Positions 34,067-43,360 of a stretch of DNA of 64,000 bases are shown here, in pieces (position 1 is the first letter of the stretch; each line of letters starts with the position of its first letter). A program made the position numbers and the translations under genes. Where the stretch lies: NCBI GenBank assembly GCA_017859955.1, contig JAFNAB010000024.1, positions 1 through 64,000 of the forward strand. Direction: 5' to 3'. This DNA is from Holophagaceae bacterium. Lineage in GTDB: Bacteria > Acidobacteriota > Holophagae > Holophagales > Holophagaceae. The notes beneath the pieces were generated by a model. The model searched no databases, was not told where the DNA came from, and saw only the letters and a program-made list of their open reading frames with translations.

Positions 34067-35242
34067 ATGCTACCCCCCGAATTGAAAGCGGATCTGGATG
34101 ATGCCCAGGCGATTCGTTTGGTATTCCAGCGCTTGTGCAAGGCCAGTGGCAGTATCTACCTCAAGAAGGGTCGATTCCGTAGCGGCTTTCCTATCTATTC
34201 GGAGACTGCCGGACGCCTCGCGCTGGGCATATCCGCCTCCCATCGCGAACTGTGGGCATTGAAGCCCGGGGTGACCCTGGAAGGGATTGTCCCCTACCGG
34301 GACCGGCGTTTTCAGGGGGTCTTCCGGATGGCGGAGGTCGGCCAGGTCGAGGGCTTCGAATGCGTGTTCTTCGACCAGCCCAGGCTCCTGAACTCCCTGG
34401 ACCTCTACCGTTTCAGGGATCTCTATCCCGACAAGCCCCTGATCGGAACCTTCACGACACCGACCCAGGACATCTGCGATGCGCGGATGAGGACCCTGGG
34501 GCCCGAGGGGGTGCAGATCTGGATCCGTTCCGTGACCGGGAACACCAGCGACCCCTTCCGTATCGGCGCCGAGACCACGCTGGATCTCAACCTGCCCCGG
34601 GGGCCCCATCTGATTCTGCCCGGGACCGTGGTCTATCTGGAGGAGGGGCACGCCGGAATCAAGATCCTGGAGGCCGCTGACATGCTGGCGGTGCAGGACT
34701 ACTTTGCCTGGCTGGCGGATGCCCTTCTCCTGCAGGCCCAGGCGGAGCGGACCGATCTGGTGGAGGACGGGGTCAGGGCGGCCATGAAGGATGCCGACCG
34801 GCAGAAGGGTGCACTGGACGAGCCCCGAATGCTCCTGGATCGTGACCCCATGATCCTGGTGATCTGCGAGGGCCAGGAACTGCCGGATCGGATGACCACC
34901 CTCCTGGGGCGTCGCTACGGCTTCGCCTCCATGGATTATCTCAAGGGCAGGGTGCTGGATCGTCTGCGCTCACTGGGGCTGGAGCAGGGCCGATGGGATC
35001 CCTTCCGGGTGATCCTGGTCCACCAGCGGCTCCGTTGCGGCAGCGGTCTGGACCTGATCCGCAGCCTCCGGAGCGAGGAGGACTGCCCGCTGCCCATCCT
35101 GCTGGTGGGCGGAGCCGATGACCAGGAACTCCGGCGCGCCAGGGCCCGGGAGGTCAAGGCCAACGGCTATCTGGCGGTGGACCCCCTGAGTCCCGTGACC
35201 TGCATCTCGGCTCTGGAGAAGGCTCTTGGGCTGCACAGATAG
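34067..35242 (+). CDS. Hypothetical two-domain protein with receiver-like C-terminus
   Basis: A 391-residue soluble protein not assigned to a family. Residues ~1-235 contain two beta-rich halves (GVTLEGIVPYRDRRFQGVFRM and TTLDLNLPRGPHLILPGTVVYL in pattern) resembling YcgR-N/PilZ arrangements, but the RxxxR PilZ motif is not clear. Residues ~265-390 look like a CheY-type receiver fold (PMILVICEGQELPDRM, PILLVGGADDQE), without a convincing phospho-acceptor Asp. It may be a degenerate response-regulator or cyclic-nucleotide-binding protein. Confidence 0.55.
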   Translation: MLPPELKADLDDAQAIRLVFQRLCKASGSIYLKKGRFRSGFPIYSETAGRLALGISASHRELWALKPGVTLEGIVPYRDRRFQGVFRMAEVGQVEGFECVFFDQPRLLNSLDLYRFRDLYPDKPLIGTFTTPTQDICDARMRTLGPEGVQIWIRSVTGNTSDPFRIGAETTLDLNLPRGPHLILPGTVVYLEEGHAGIKILEAADMLAVQDYFAWLADALLLQAQAERTDLVEDGVRAAMKDADRQKGALDEPRMLLDRDPMILVICEGQELPDRMTTLLGRRYGFASMDYLKGRVLDRLRSLGLEQGRWDPFRVILVHQRLRCGSGLDLIRSLRSEEDCPLPILLVGGADDQELRRARAREVKANGYLAVDPLSPVTCISALEKALGLHR

Positions 35243-35248
35243 AAGCCG

Positions 35249-35707
35249 TTATTTGTGGTAGGTCTTCCCTTTGAGAATCGTGAAGGCCCGGTAGAGCTGC
35301 TCCAGGAACATCACGCGGCTCAGGTCATGGGGAAAGGTCATGGGGCTCAGGCTGAGCTTTTCCCGGATCTCCGACTTCAGCTCGGGATCAAATCCGTGAC
35401 TGGAGCCCACGGCAAAGGCCAGGCTCTCTCCCCGGTCCATGCGCTCCCCCAGCCACTTGGCGAAGGCTTCGGAACTGCGGACGGGACCCCCTGCGTCCAG
35501 GAGCACAGGACAGCGGATGCCCATGAATTGCTGTCGGATGCGGGCGGCCTCTTCCTTGAGTTGCCGTTCCGGTGAACCCTTGGCCTCGGCGATTTCGACG
35601 AGGTCCATTCGGGCATAGCCCTTCAGGAGGTCGCCATAGTGGGTTTCCAGCTCGCGGCAGGCTCCCAGTTTGGGGCGGCCGATGGTGATGTAACGGATTG
35701 GGTACAC
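35249..35707 (-). CDS. rlmH: 23S rRNA (pseudouridine-1915 N3)-methyltransferase
   Basis: A 152-residue SPOUT methyltransferase. The C-terminal knot is visible in FAVGSSHGFDPELKS, LSLSPMTFPHDLSRVMFLEQLYRAF in pattern and the terminal ILKGKTYHK. LLDAGGPVRSSEAFAKWL precedes it. GTG start at 35707. Its stop lies 6 bp from the stop of the convergent gene at 34067-35242. Confidence 0.95.
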   Translation of the reverse strand: MYPIRYITIGRPKLGACRELETHYGDLLKGYARMDLVEIAEAKGSPERQLKEEAARIRQQFMGIRCPVLLDAGGPVRSSEAFAKWLGERMDRGESLAFAVGSSHGFDPELKSEIREKLSLSPMTFPHDLSRVMFLEQLYRAFTILKGKTYHK

Positions 35708-35756
35708 TTGGCGCTCGAAAGCCTAGTAAGGTGATGGCTGTTGATTCGGAGGATCT

Positions 35757-36509
35757 ATGTTCAAGAACCGGGCTTGGATGGGTATCGCTGCGATTCCCGC
35801 CCTCATCATTGGTTGCGACAGCAAGCCTGAGGACAAGGTGCCCGCGACCGCTCCAGCTCCTGTCAAGGAGCCGTACCAGGTGCTCAAGCACCTCCAGTAC
35901 ATCGGGGTGCGCAAGGACCTGAAGGCCGTGTCCGCCATTATCCCCGCGGACCTGGACAAGTTCTACGGCAACATCTGCTGGATGCATCAGCACGCCGGGG
36001 CCGCCGGAGCCAGCCTCAGCGCCCAGGAGATCCAGGCCTTCGGTCTCGAGGACCTCCAGAAACAGGCCTATCTGACGCCGGATGTCTCCTCCAAGGACCT
36101 CAAGGCCTTGATGGACAAGATCCAGTCCGGTCAGGGAGGCGAGATTCCCGCTTCCATGCAGAGCTGCAATCCGGACCGTCTGGACCAGCTGCCCCAGGAG
36201 AAGTTCCCGGATGGGAAGCCCAACCCTGACTATGCGGTGGTCAAGGCCAAGTCCAGCGCCGTCATGCAGGCCGGCCTCTACCGCCTCATCAAGGGCGTGC
36301 CTGCCAGCCTCTGGCCCCAGGTGGTCATGGGTGAGGCCAAGGCGGTTCCCACCAATCCGGGCTGGCAATCCGTGACCCTCAAGGCCGGTGACAAGGAGAT
36401 CATCCTCCTGACCCTGGCCCAGAAGGGGGATGGCACCTACGGCATCCTTTACTGGCAGTACAAGGTTGGGCTTGGTTCCCTCCGGAAGATGGCTCCAGAG
36501 CAGAAGTGA
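35757..36509 (+). CDS. Hypothetical lipoprotein, 250 aa
   Basis: Begins MFKNRAWMGIAAIPALIIGCDSKPEDK, a lipoprotein signal with lipobox IIGC followed by an acidic spacer. The mature part is helical then mixed, with FYGNICWMHQHAGAAGA and a C-terminal YGILYWQYKVGLGSLRKM. No known family recognised. It has 50 bp of divergent space with rlmH. The gap 36510-36673 after it contains a GC-rich dyad ending in GGGTTTTTTA (near 36615) that probably terminates transcription. Confidence 0.55.
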   Translation: MFKNRAWMGIAAIPALIIGCDSKPEDKVPATAPAPVKEPYQVLKHLQYIGVRKDLKAVSAIIPADLDKFYGNICWMHQHAGAAGASLSAQEIQAFGLEDLQKQAYLTPDVSSKDLKALMDKIQSGQGGEIPASMQSCNPDRLDQLPQEKFPDGKPNPDYAVVKAKSSAVMQAGLYRLIKGVPASLWPQVVMGEAKAVPTNPGWQSVTLKAGDKEIILLTLAQKGDGTYGILYWQYKVGLGSLRKMAPEQK

Positions 36510-36673
36510 TGCCATCGGAAGAGTTGTCTAGGGGTAGATTATTCTTCCCCGGATGATCAGACAGGGTTCCAGACCGGCTGAGGCCGACTAGTCTGGAGCC
36601 CTTTCGGGTTTTTTACCAAGGCTTCCTCTTGATGTGCCGGTAATCTGTTCCAGCTATCCCCTGGAGCGAACCC

Positions 36674-37768
36674 GTGACCCCCACGCCCAAGCCTGTCATC
36701 AAGAAGCGCCTGCCCTGGGGCTGGATTGTACTGGGAGCCCTTGGGGTGGTGGCGGTTGGGGTGACCGCAGTCCAGCGGATGGCCCCGCTGAGCCTGGCTC
36801 TGGCATCGCCGGCTGTCTACAAGGCCGGGGAGCGCAACCCAGTGGTGACGGCATCGGGCTACCTGGTGGCTCGCCACCGGGCAACCCTTTCGGCGAAGGT
36901 GCCGGGCCGAGTGGTCTGGCTGGGGGTGGAGGAGGGAAGCCGGGTAAGCCGTGGTCAGGTGCTGGCGCGCCTGGAGGACGGGGACCTGCGGGCCACCCGG
37001 GATCAGACCGCCGCCAATCTGGCCCAGGCCGAACTGGATCTGCATCGAGGAGAGGCCCTGGCCAAGGATGGCATCCTGGATCGGGCCAGCCTCGATCGGC
37101 TCCGCAGCACGGTCACTGGCCTCAAGGCCCAGCTCCGCTTCCAGGATGCCAACCTGGAGAACATGGTGCTGCGGGCCCCCTTTACGGGCACGGTGACCCA
37201 GAAGCTTTCAGAGGTGGGGGAGACCGTTAGTCCCGGCAGTGCTGGTGGGGCCAATGCGATCAATGCCGTGGCTGTGCTGGCCGACTTCGACTCCCTGGAA
37301 GTGGAAGTGGAGGTCACGGAGACCGGTATCACCAAGCTCCGCAAGGGGATGCCCGTGGAGATCCGGGTGGACGCCCTGGAAAACGACCCCAAGGGTCGCG
37401 TGCTCCAGGGAGAACTGCGGGAGATCTACCCCACCTCCAACCGTCAGAAGGCGGTGGTGATTGTGCGGGTGGCCTTCCTCCAGAGGGACCGCCGCCTGCT
37501 TCCGGATATGGGGGCCAAGGTCACCTTCCTTGGCGATCCCTATCCCCAGGATGTGATGGTGCTCGGCCGGGAACAGGTGGTTCGGCGCAAGGATGAGACC
37601 CTGGTCTGGGTCCTTCGGGATGGTCGGGCGGTGCTCAAGGCCGTCAAGGTGGTGGCGGAAAACCCCGTGGGACTGGAGGTTGAAGGGTTGGAGCCATGGA
37701 CCCGACTGCTGGTGATCCCAGCCGATCTCAAACTCCAGGAAGGCACCCGGGTCAAGGAGCGGGGATGA
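36674..37768 (+). CDS. ABC-exporter periplasmic adaptor (MacA/HlyD type)
   Basis: A 364-residue membrane fusion protein. One N-terminal helix (WGWIVLGALGVVAVGVTAV) anchors it. SGYLVARHRATLSAKVPGRVVWLGVEEGSRVSRGQVLARLE in pattern is the first half of the biotinyl-like barrel, a short coiled hairpin follows, then MVLRAPFTGTVTQKLSEVGETV the second half and a beta-barrel. GTG start. It overlaps the ATPase gene by ATGA. With the two permeases it forms a four-gene exporter. Confidence 0.88.
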   Translation: MTPTPKPVIKKRLPWGWIVLGALGVVAVGVTAVQRMAPLSLALASPAVYKAGERNPVVTASGYLVARHRATLSAKVPGRVVWLGVEEGSRVSRGQVLARLEDGDLRATRDQTAANLAQAELDLHRGEALAKDGILDRASLDRLRSTVTGLKAQLRFQDANLENMVLRAPFTGTVTQKLSEVGETVSPGSAGGANAINAVAVLADFDSLEVEVEVTETGITKLRKGMPVEIRVDALENDPKGRVLQGELREIYPTSNRQKAVVIVRVAFLQRDRRLLPDMGAKVTFLGDPYPQDVMVLGREQVVRRKDETLVWVLRDGRAVLKAVKVVAENPVGLEVEGLEPWTRLLVIPADLKLQEGTRVKERG

Positions 37769-38451
37769 TCATCCGCTGCCGGGAACTCAGCAAGAGCTAC
37801 TTCAGGGGCAGCCTGGAAATTCCGGTGCTTCAGGGGCTGGAATTGGAGATCCCGGAGGGGGGCTACTATGCCCTGATGGGCCCGTCGGGTTCCGGCAAGA
37901 CTACCCTGCTGAACCTCATCGCGGGCATCGACCGCCCCACCGGAGGGAGTCTCGAAGTCTGCGGCTTCGCCCTCAATGATCTGGATGATGATGAACTGGC
38001 GGGCTGGCGGGCCTCCCACGTGGGCTTCATCTTTCAGAACTACAACCTGGTGCCGGTGCTGAACGCTTTCGAGAATGTGGAACTGCCCCTTCTCCTCACG
38101 GATCTCAGCCGCGCCCAGCGCCGGGAGCGGGTCATGGAGGCCCTGGACCTGGTGAACCTCACGGATCGCCTGGGCAACTACCCCCGCCAGCTTTCGGGGG
38201 GCCAGGAGCAGCGGGTGGCCATCGCCCGGGCCATTGTTGGCGACCCTGAGCTGCTGGTTGCAGACGAGCCCACGGGCTCCCTGGACGCCAGGAATGCCGA
38301 GGAAGTGCTGGCCCTCATGGAACGTCTCAACCGCGACCTGGGCAAGACCATCCTCATGGTGACCCATGACCCCAAGGCCGCCCAGCACGCCCGGGTGCAA
38401 GTCCACCTGGAGAAGGGCGTCCTGGAGCGCACCGTGGAGGTGCGGAAATGA
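37765..38451 (+). CDS. ABC transporter ATP-binding protein (LolD/MacB type)
   Basis: A 228-residue ATPase. Walker A is [16 protein letters not shown], the Q-loop [19 protein letters not shown], the signature [15 protein letters not shown] (Glu replaces the usual Gln after SGGQ), Walker [10 protein letters not shown] and the switch His MVTHD. It powers the two following FtsX-like permeases. Its TGA overlaps an ATG (38448) that opens a GxxExxY-family fragment rather than the permease. Confidence 0.95.
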   Translation: MIIRCRELSKSYFRGSLEIPVLQGLELEIPEGGYYALMGPSGSGKTTLLNLIAGIDRPTGGSLEVCGFALNDLDDDELAGWRASHVGFIFQNYNLVPVLNAFENVELPLLLTDLSRAQRRERVMEALDLVNLTDRLGNYPRQLSGGQEQRVAIARAIVGDPELLVADEPTGSLDARNAEEVLALMERLNRDLGKTILMVTHDPKAAQHARVQVHLEKGVLERTVEVRK

Positions 38452-38585
38452 GCGGAAGGGAAAAAGAAGAGGCTCACGCGGAGGCGCGGAGTGCGCGGAG
38501 GGAAACGGGGGCCCTGGAACTGGATGACATCACGGGGGGAGTGGTGGATGCGGCGCTCAAGATTCACATCGATTTGGGTCCTGGT
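38448..38585 (+). pseudogene. GxxExxY-family gene fragment
   Basis: Starting with ATG at 38448 this frame reads a charged, [10 protein letters not shown]-type leader and then [22 protein letters not shown], which matches the N-terminal core of GxxExxY proteins (..I.G.VIDAA..VH..LGPGLLE..Y). After LGPG the homology stops and the frame runs into permease DNA. Only the first ~45 codons remain. The upstream DNA has the CACGCGGAGGCGCGGAG repeat usually found with this family. Confidence 0.7.
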
Positions 38586-39726
38586 CATCCTCCGCTCCCT
38601 TCTGCGCTCCAAGCGCCGGACGGTGCTGACGGTGCTGAGTCTGGCGGTGTCCGTGGCGCTGGTGGCGGTGCTCCAGAGCGTGCTCTTCACCCTGGACAGC
38701 TTCACCACCAATCCCAATTCCTCCAACCGCATCGCGGTGCGCCACAAGGTCTCCATCACCAACCTCCTGCCCATGCGCCATGCGGAGTGGATCCGGCGTC
38801 AGCCCGGGGTGGAGGCGGTCATGGGACTCCAGTGGTTCCAAGGGGTCTACCTGGATCGCTCAAACTTCTTTCCCAACTTCGCCAGCGAGGGGGAGTACAT
38901 CACCACCCTGTTCAAGGAAGAGGTGGTGGACTATTCCGAATTCCAGTACCGGGACTTCCTCCGGGACCGCAATGGCTGTCTGGCCGGGCGGGCGCTGGCG
39001 GACAAATACGGCTGGAAGGTGGGGGACGTGATCACCCTCAAGAGCGACATCTTCCCGATCACGGTGCGGCTGACCCTGCGCTGCATATTCCGCTCCCGGA
39101 AGCCCTCGGACGAGATGGGGCTCCACTTCCATTACAAGCTCCTGGAGGAGGGGGTGCCCTACATGAAGGGCCGGATCGGCACCCTCTGGGTGAGGGCCAA
39201 GAGTCCTGACGAGGTGCCCCGGCTCATCGAGCGCATTGACCGGCACTTCGCGGATGCCACGGAGCCCACCACCAGCGAAACCGAGAACGCTTTCCAGCTC
39301 AACTTCCTCAAGATGATGGGGAACTACTCGGCCATGATCCAGAGCATCACGGCGGCGGTCCTGGTGGCCATTCTGGTCGTGACTGCCAACACCATGGCCA
39401 TGGCCATCCGGGAGCGCAACACGGAGATTGCCGTTTTCCGGGCCATGGGCTTCACGGGGCTTCAGGTCCTGGGGCTGCTCATGGCGGAAGGGGTGCTGCT
39501 CTCGGTCCTCGGGGGCCTCCTCGGCCTGGGGCTTGCCGGGCTTATGGCCGGAGGCGTCCGCCAGACCGCCGGCACCTTCCTGCCCTATCTCCAGGACTTC
39601 ATGATCCCCGGCGAAGTCCTGATGTTCTGCCTGCATGCCACCATGGGGGTGGGCCTGCTCTCCACCTTTATTCCCGCCTATCGGGCCATCCGACGTCCCA
39701 TCATCGATGGCCTGAGGGCGCTCTGA
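38548..39726 (+). CDS. ABC transporter permease (FtsX/MacB-like), first
   Basis: A 392-residue permease with one N-terminal helix, a ~220-residue periplasmic domain and three C-terminal helices (FtsX domain; [22 protein letters not shown] is the cytoplasmic coupling segment). The likely ATG at 38548 follows GGGGGAG, which lies inside the GxxExxY fragment. The first ~10 residues (MRRSRFTSI) are therefore encoded by foreign DNA in another frame. Real permease similarity begins at [22 protein letters not shown] in pattern. Confidence 0.85.
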   Translation: MRRSRFTSIWVLVILRSLLRSKRRTVLTVLSLAVSVALVAVLQSVLFTLDSFTTNPNSSNRIAVRHKVSITNLLPMRHAEWIRRQPGVEAVMGLQWFQGVYLDRSNFFPNFASEGEYITTLFKEEVVDYSEFQYRDFLRDRNGCLAGRALADKYGWKVGDVITLKSDIFPITVRLTLRCIFRSRKPSDEMGLHFHYKLLEEGVPYMKGRIGTLWVRAKSPDEVPRLIERIDRHFADATEPTTSETENAFQLNFLKMMGNYSAMIQSITAAVLVAILVVTANTMAMAIRERNTEIAVFRAMGFTGLQVLGLLMAEGVLLSVLGGLLGLGLAGLMAGGVRQTAGTFLPYLQDFMIPGEVLMFCLHATMGVGLLSTFIPAYRAIRRPIIDGLRAL

Positions 39727-40937
39727 TGCTCTTCCTGGTGCTCATCCCTTACCTGGCCTGGCTCGCATGGGCGGCCCTCCGCCATCCCGTGCCCCTGAGC
39801 TACAACTGGCGATCCCTTTGGCAGCGCAAGGTTGGCACGATCTCCACCGCTGCCGCCATCGCCGTAGTGGTGGGGATCTTTGTGGTCGTGCTCTCTCTTT
39901 CGCAGGGGATATCCCGGGCTTTCGTCTCCAGTGGCCGGGAGGATCAGGCCGTGCTCATCCGCCCCAACTCCAGGACGGAGCTTGGGAGCACCGTGGATCG
40001 GGACCAGGCCCGCATCATACGCTTCCATCCTCTGGTGGCCCAGGACGATCAGGGGCCCCTGGCCAGTGCGGAGTGTTTCATTGTGAACCTTCTGGAACAG
40101 CGGGAGGGGGGCGGGGCCAATGTGGCCTTCCGGGGCATGGAACCCGCCGGAATCCGCATGAGGCCCCAGGCGAAGCTGGTGGCGGGGCGCTGGTTCCGGT
40201 CTGGCCTGTCCGAGCTGGTGGTTCCTCAGCGGATGGTGGCTCGCTTTGCCGGCGTGGAGTTGGGGAAGACCCTCGTCCTTGGCGGCAAGGAATGGCGGAT
40301 CGTGGGCATCTTCGAGGCGGGTGGCAGTGCCTTCGATTCGGAGATCTGGACCGATGTGGAGGACCTGCTCCAGGCCAAGAAGCGCACGGTCTATTCCTCC
40401 ATGATGGTCCGCCTGGCCTCCCCGGAGCGCGTCGTCGGTTTGGCCCAGGCCCTTGAGGACGACAAGCGTCTCAAGTTGGAGGTCCACACCGAAAGGGATT
40501 ATTTCGCCCAGCAGACCGAGGCGGGCAAGCCCATCCAGGTGCTGGGAAACCTCATCACGGTCATCCTCACCATTGGGGCCATCTTCGCGGCCATGAACAC
40601 CATGTACGCTGCGGTGGCGGGGCGCACCGCCGAGATCGGCACCCTCCGGGCCATCGGTTTCCGGCGTCGGGAGATTCTGGCGAGCTTCCAGTGGGAGGCC
40701 CTCATGCTCTGCGCGGTGGGCGGGGTGGTGGGAGCCTGTCTGGCGCTGAGCTTCAATGGCATCCAGACCGCCACCACCAACTTCGACACCTTTTCGGACA
40801 TCAGCTTCGCTTTCACCATCACGCCCCGCCTCATGCTGAAGGGGGTGGCCTTCAGCATTCTGATGGGCATGCTGGGGGGCTTCCCCCCGGCGTGGAGGGC
40901 CAGCCGCCTCCCGGTGGCGGAGGCGATGAAAGGGTGA
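39726..40937 (+). CDS. ABC transporter permease (FtsX/MacB-like), second
   Basis: A 403-residue permease of the same family as its upstream neighbour. The first helix comes before SYNWRSLWQRKVGTISTAAAI; a large periplasmic domain spans ~residues 60-265. GRTAEIGTLRAIGFRRREILASF is the coupling helix between TM2 and TM3, and the end ASRLPVAEAMKG is a typical FtsX tail. ATG overlaps the upstream stop (TGATG). Two different permeases with one ATPase suggests a heterodimer, as in LolCDE. Confidence 0.9.
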   Translation: MLFLVLIPYLAWLAWAALRHPVPLSYNWRSLWQRKVGTISTAAAIAVVVGIFVVVLSLSQGISRAFVSSGREDQAVLIRPNSRTELGSTVDRDQARIIRFHPLVAQDDQGPLASAECFIVNLLEQREGGGANVAFRGMEPAGIRMRPQAKLVAGRWFRSGLSELVVPQRMVARFAGVELGKTLVLGGKEWRIVGIFEAGGSAFDSEIWTDVEDLLQAKKRTVYSSMMVRLASPERVVGLAQALEDDKRLKLEVHTERDYFAQQTEAGKPIQVLGNLITVILTIGAIFAAMNTMYAAVAGRTAEIGTLRAIGFRRREILASFQWEALMLCAVGGVVGACLALSFNGIQTATTNFDTFSDISFAFTITPRLMLKGVAFSILMGMLGGFPPAWRASRLPVAEAMKG

Positions 40938-41039
40938 AAGTTCCTACATCCATATAGGGCAAAAATCACAGAATTGTAAAAAACAACTTCAAAACCATCG
41001 GCTAGCGAGGCAATAATGGAGGTCCAAGGGGATTTGACG

Positions 41040-41366
41040 ATGGACCGTGAACTGCTCAAAGGAAGCACTCCGCTACTGCTGCTCTCGCTGCTGACGGATG
41101 GCCCCATGTACGGCTACCAGATCATCGAAACCGTTCGTCAGCGCACCAACGGAACCTACACCCTCAAGGAGGGAGCCCTCTATCCCGCCCTGCACAAGCT
41201 GGAGGCCACGGAGTTCATCACCAGCTACTGGCAGACCCAGCCCAATGGCCGGGAGCGTCGCTACTACGCCCTCCAGCCCGCCGGTGCCGCTTTTCTTACG
41301 GACAAGAAGCAGGAGTGGAGCCAGTTCGTAGCCATGGTAGAGGCTTTCGTGGGTTCCAAAGACTGA
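41040..41366 (+). CDS. PadR-family transcriptional regulator
   Basis: A 108-residue winged-helix protein. PLLLLSLLTDGPMYGYQIIETV and KEGALYPALHKLEATEFITSYW are PadR hallmarks, as is GRERRYYAL. ATG 41040 is preceded by AGGGGA; a start at 41016 would add 8 residues. It follows the ABC exporter by 100 bp of AT-rich DNA (40938-41039), and a HAAS-type membrane protein follows it. PadR-HAAS pairs commonly regulate ABC exporters. Confidence 0.9.
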   Translation: MDRELLKGSTPLLLLSLLTDGPMYGYQIIETVRQRTNGTYTLKEGALYPALHKLEATEFITSYWQTQPNGRERRYYALQPAGAAFLTDKKQEWSQFVAMVEAFVGSKD

Positions 41367-41387
41367 CCGACCGCAAAAGGGCGGACC

Positions 41388-42149
41388 ATGCATGAATCGC
41401 TGGCCGAATACCTAGCTCGAGTGGAACGAGGCCTGAGGGGGCTTTCCGCAGGGAAGCGGAATCTGTTCCTCAAGGAGCTGGAATCGCACCTGCTCGATGA
41501 GGTGGAGGCCAAGGGCCTTGAGACCCCAGCGGAGATCGAAGCCCTTCTTGCGGAGAAGGAGAACCCTGAAGAACTGGCTCAAGTTCTGCTCCAGCAGGAG
41601 GACGGGGACTCCCACCACCGGAGTGAGACCGCCTTTCTAGCGGGCGGGCTGCTCGGTCTCGCCACTGGCGGGTATTTGTGGTTGCAGTACAACTGGGCCT
41701 GGCATCAGGCCCTGGCCTTTGGGGTGATCAATGGGCTGGTGGTGGGCACGGGCATCTTCCTGGTCCGCCCCCATTGGAAGAAGCCCGGCGTGGAAGGCCG
41801 GCTCCTCCTTGCTGCCTTCTTCGGTACCATCATGGCCATCCCCTTGGGCTTCGCCTCTCCCAGTCCCAAGGGCTTCGTCCTGACCCGCCTCTATTATGGC
41901 GGCTTCACCGGGTACCTCCTGGAGCGCCACTCTCAATCCCGCCCCATTTGGCAGCTTTTCGGAGAAGTCGCGGCCTTCACCCTCTTCGATGCCTTCATGG
42001 AAGTGCTGGTCATGCATCGCATGCAAACCTACGACTGGGTGCTGGAGTCCAGCTTCAACATGTTCCTGGCTTTGGCTGTGATGGCGGTGCTCTATCTGAG
42101 GCGGCTCCTCTCGGAGCGCTGGCTATTCGCGGCCCACTCGCGGCGGTGA
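41388..42149 (+). CDS. Membrane protein with N-terminal HAAS-like domain
   Basis: A 253-residue protein. Residues ~1-70 (YLARVERGLRGLSAGKRNLFLKELESHLLDEVEAKG in pattern) form the helical HAAS domain that partners PadR regulators and reads like LDEYLxxLxxxLxxLPxxxRxExxxEIxxHL. Residues ~80-250 contain about six membrane helices. It starts 21 bp after padR. Its last 27 bases overlap the convergent AraC gene. Family role is anti-regulator or sensor, inferred. Confidence 0.75.
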   Translation: MHESLAEYLARVERGLRGLSAGKRNLFLKELESHLLDEVEAKGLETPAEIEALLAEKENPEELAQVLLQQEDGDSHHRSETAFLAGGLLGLATGGYLWLQYNWAWHQALAFGVINGLVVGTGIFLVRPHWKKPGVEGRLLLAAFFGTIMAIPLGFASPSPKGFVLTRLYYGGFTGYLLERHSQSRPIWQLFGEVAAFTLFDAFMEVLVMHRMQTYDWVLESSFNMFLALAVMAVLYLRRLLSERWLFAAHSRR

Positions 42150-43211
42150 TTGGCGGGCATTCCGGAAGGCGCCCGGGGTTGTGTGGTAGAAGCGCTTGAA
42201 CTCCTTGTGAAAGTGGCTTGCGTCCACATAACCCGTGCTTTCCGCAATGGTGGCCAGCGAGAGTTCTGAATTCTCCAGGAGCTTGGCGGCTTTGTGAATG
42301 CGGATCTCCCGGATGGACTCCTGGAAGGTCTTGCCCGTATAGCGCTTGAGCAGGCTTGAGAGCTCCGGGGCGCTGAAATGGAAACGGGCGGCCAGCTCGG
42401 GCATGGACACGGTTCGATAGTTGGCGTGGATATAGCGGAGGATGGGCACGAGGGTGGCGCTCTCCCGGGCATTGCCCTCCTGGATCATTTCCGCGGATTC
42501 CTCGTGGTTCCTCAGCAGCAGAAGGATCAGTCGGTGCGTGAGGTTGTTCAGCATCGCGCCACGTAGGGGGCGATCCTGTTCGCATTCGAAGTACAGTTCA
42601 AGAAAAGCCTGTTTCAGCTCCAGATCCCCTCGGGTGTGGAAGATGACCGTCTGATCCGCCTCCGAGCCATACAGGGCCTTGATGAGGAAGGTCGAAACGA
42701 TGTCCTGATGGGCCAGCAGGTTGTAGAAGATGGAGTCGAAGGCGCTGCAGCGGATCATGGCGTAGAGGACTACTGTGGAGTCGTCTTCCACCCGATGGGC
42801 GTGGAATGTATCCGGCGAAACCAGACAGAGGTCGCCCTCCCGGAGGAAGGTATCCCCCAGGGCGGAACGCAGGTTGCACTGTCCCTCATAGACGTAGATC
42901 AGCTCGATGGCCCCGTGGCTGTGCTGAAAGAGGGGGGTGTAGCGCATCTGGCGAACGACTGAGACATCCGTTGTGTCGGCCAGCGTGACAAAGCCCGGTT
43001 GGATTTGGATGTGTTCCGGGATGCCAGGGTTGGTGCTGGTCAGGCTTTCCACCAGGGTGCGGTAGCCATCATCCCTGGCCAGACGATCTGGGTCTGGATT
43101 GAGGTGAATGTTCTTGCATAACTCCTCGAAGGGAGTGAGGCAATGCAACTGGGCCTCGAATTCCTGGATGTTCATAGTGGTCGCAGCCGTTTCTTGATAA
43201 GAAACTACCAC
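42123..43211 (-). CDS. AraC-family regulator, copy 1
   Basis: A 362-residue regulator. Residues ~80-180 are a cupin sensor (LFQHSHGAIELIYVYEGQCNLRS and GDTFLREGDLCLVSPDTFHAH in pattern). The last ~100 residues are the double helix-turn-helix: YRTVSMPELAARFHFSAPELSSLLKRY in pattern and LATIAESTGYVDASHFHKEFKRFY. GTG 43211 has GAGG at 6 bp; ATG 43175 is an alternative. It is a paralogue of the neighbour at 43493, sharing the LTPFE N-terminal motif and cupin. A carbohydrate signal is likely given the GH3 genes nearby. Confidence 0.88.
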   Translation of the reverse strand: MVVSYQETAATTMNIQEFEAQLHCLTPFEELCKNIHLNPDPDRLARDDGYRTLVESLTSTNPGIPEHIQIQPGFVTLADTTDVSVVRQMRYTPLFQHSHGAIELIYVYEGQCNLRSALGDTFLREGDLCLVSPDTFHAHRVEDDSTVVLYAMIRCSAFDSIFYNLLAHQDIVSTFLIKALYGSEADQTVIFHTRGDLELKQAFLELYFECEQDRPLRGAMLNNLTHRLILLLLRNHEESAEMIQEGNARESATLVPILRYIHANYRTVSMPELAARFHFSAPELSSLLKRYTGKTFQESIREIRIHKAAKLLENSELSLATIAESTGYVDASHFHKEFKRFYHTTPGAFRNARQSPPRVGRE

Positions 43212-43360
43212 GTTTATCCTCGTCTATCTCTCGGCTGAGTCCTGGTCCTGCATGGCTTGTGTGAGCAAACCTGATAGGGGATTTCAACTTTGATAATAAT
43301 TTGATTATCAATTTCGGGGAACCCCCGACTCTGCCGGGGATGTCTTGCTGTCGCGGGGCC

